Source: Polaromonas sp. (GTDB lineage: Bacteria > Pseudomonadota > Gammaproteobacteria > Burkholderiales > Burkholderiaceae_C). From it: 6,609 nt of DNA. The translations under genes were made by a program, and so were the position numbers. The notes below the pieces were generated by a model that was given only the letters and a program-made list of their open reading frames with translations, did no database searches and was not told the DNA's origin. The DNA lies in NCBI GenBank assembly GCA_014376885.1, contig JACMQR010000165.1:1-6609 (forward strand), read 5' to 3'. Of this stretch, positions 6,410 to 6,609 are shown piece after piece; the stretch's first letter is position 1, and every line of letters starts with the position of its first letter.

Positions 6410-6480
6410 GACAAAGCTCCTGAGGTAAGGGACGGGCGCAGGAAAATACGACTGGTACATCGTTCTCCCGGGCTTTTGTC
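6410..6480 (-). promoter_or_regulatory. Putative translational expression platform of the riboswitch
   Basis: Between the aptamer and the first gene there is no GC-rich stem followed by a U-run, so transcription termination is not obvious. However, the aptamer core segment GACAAAAGC (6480-6472) is complementary to GCTTTGTC (6417-6410), eight base pairs with one bulged A. GCTTTGTC is the spacer between the Shine-Dalgarno AGGAG (6421-6417) and the ATG at 6409, and it includes the last G of the Shine-Dalgarno. Folding the aptamer around ligand would use the core and leave the ribosome site free; without ligand the core could cover it. The complementarity is seen directly; the switching role is inference. 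Confidence 0.5.
6417..6421 (-). promoter_or_regulatory. Ribosome binding site of the substrate-binding protein gene
   Basis: AGGAG lies 7 nt upstream of the ATG at 6409-6407, an almost ideal arrangement. It decides the start over an in-frame ATG at 6460, which would add 17 residues ahead of the signal peptide. Confidence 0.85.
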
Positions 6481-6571
6481 CCTCCGTGGGGCCTCTTGCG
6501 AGGCCGGGGCACTCTCGGACCAGACGTCAGTCGAATCATTCCTCATTCGCCAACCGGAACCCTAGTGCCCC
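6464..6571 (-). promoter_or_regulatory. ykkC-class riboswitch, probably guanidine-I (subtype 1)
   Basis: The transcript (minus strand) carries the three signature blocks of the ykkC aptamer: CTAGGGTTCCG (6565-6555), CTGGTCCGAGAG (6523-6512) and GGGACAAAAGCCCGGGAGA (6482-6464), the last preceded by ACGGA. The pairing fits: P1 GGGGCAC (6571-6565) with GTGCCCC (6512-6506), a perfect 7 bp; P2 GTTGGCGAAT (6554-6545) with ATTCGACTGAC (6536-6526), with one bulged A and G-U pairs; P3 GGCCTC (6505-6500) with GAGGCC (6495-6490), closed by a GCAA tetraloop. ykkC subtype 1 binds free guanidinium and switches downstream genes on; subtypes 2a-2d sense ppGpp, PRPP or nucleotide diphosphates. I favour subtype 1 because the core matches the subtype-1 pattern as I remember it, and because an NMT1/SsuA-like binding-protein gene directly downstream is typical cargo of proteobacterial guanidine-I elements. 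The class is near certain; the ligand is likely but untested. Confidence 0.93.
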
Positions 6572-6609
6572 TACGTTTGAAGCATTTGCACCATGACTGC
6601 ACAAATCGC
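6572..6609. other. Upstream DNA with an imperfect dyad; promoter not resolved
   Basis: On the plus strand ATTTGCA (6584-6590) faces TGCACAAAT (6598-6606), an imperfect inverted repeat just upstream of the aptamer. The right half in the transcript direction reads ATGGTGCA, which resembles one half of an NtrC site, but the other half does not fit and no good sigma-54 -24/-12 pair follows. A weak sigma-70-like pair (TTGTGC, 17 nt, TTCAAA) is possible but scores only three of six in each box. The window ends here, so the promoter may lie wholly or partly outside. Confidence 0.2.

Noticed and set aside
6410..6460. In-frame ATG at 6460 as the start of the binding protein, with the riboswitch GGGAGA as ribosome site.
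   Set aside because: GGAG is only 4 nt from that ATG, the extra 17 residues precede a complete signal peptide, and the ATG at 6409 has an ideally spaced AGGAG.
6437..6466. Intrinsic terminator after the aptamer (ACGA...TCGT followed by ATTTT).
   Set aside because: The stem is only 4-5 weak pairs with a U-run of four; too poor for a terminator in GC-rich DNA.
6464..6571. ykkC subtype 2 (ppGpp, PRPP or nucleotide-diphosphate sensing) instead of guanidine-I.
   Set aside because: The downstream genes do not fit amino-acid, purine or nucleotide-hydrolase functions, and the core agrees with subtype 1 as remembered. A covariance-model comparison would settle it.
1..6609. Mobile elements, CRISPR arrays, tRNA or rRNA genes.
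   Set aside because: No transposase-like protein, terminal repeats, regular spaced repeats or tRNA-like cloverleaf was seen on either strand.

Overview
The window is GC-rich. Everything recognisable in it lies on the minus strand, so transcription runs from about 6600 down to 1. The codon usage, the long GC-rich shadow frames and the protein families suggest a betaproteobacterium, probably Burkholderiales/Comamonadaceae-like; this is an impression, not a placement.

Layout in transcription order. (1) 6609-6572: short upstream DNA with an imperfect dyad and no convincing promoter. (2) 6571-6464: a ykkC-class RNA, best read as a guanidine-I riboswitch, with its conserved core and P1/P2/P3 pairing visible. 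(3) 6409-5372: secreted NMT1/SsuA-like ABC substrate-binding protein with a strong Shine-Dalgarno. (4) A 52-nt gap holding a small hairpin. (5) 5319-4306: membrane di-iron protein of the fatty-acid desaturase/hydroxylase superfamily. (6) 4304-3516 and 3516-2752: two different classical SDR dehydrogenases. (7) 2731-1808: ten-helix EamA/DMT transporter. (8) 1811-1047: creatininase-family amidohydrolase. (9) 1033-356: isochorismatase-like cysteine hydrolase resembling biuret and guanylurea hydrolases. (10) 359-1: start of a metallo-beta-lactamase-fold lactonase-like protein, cut by the window edge. From 5319 down, genes overlap by 1-4 nt or are separated by at most 20 nt, so they look like one operon.

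The striking point is the combination. A guanidine-sensing leader heads a catabolic-looking operon that has none of the usual guanidine-I cargo in view (no guanidine/urea carboxylase, no carboxyguanidine deiminase, no allophanate hydrolase, no SMR exporter). Instead it carries a di-iron oxygenase-like protein, two dehydrogenases, and three hydrolases suited to cyclic guanidine/lactam, ureide-like amide and lactone bonds. My hypothesis is uptake and stepwise breakdown of an organic guanidine compound (substituted or cyclic) that yields guanidine as product or signal, with the EamA protein as a possible efflux valve. The substrate cannot be named from sequence alone.
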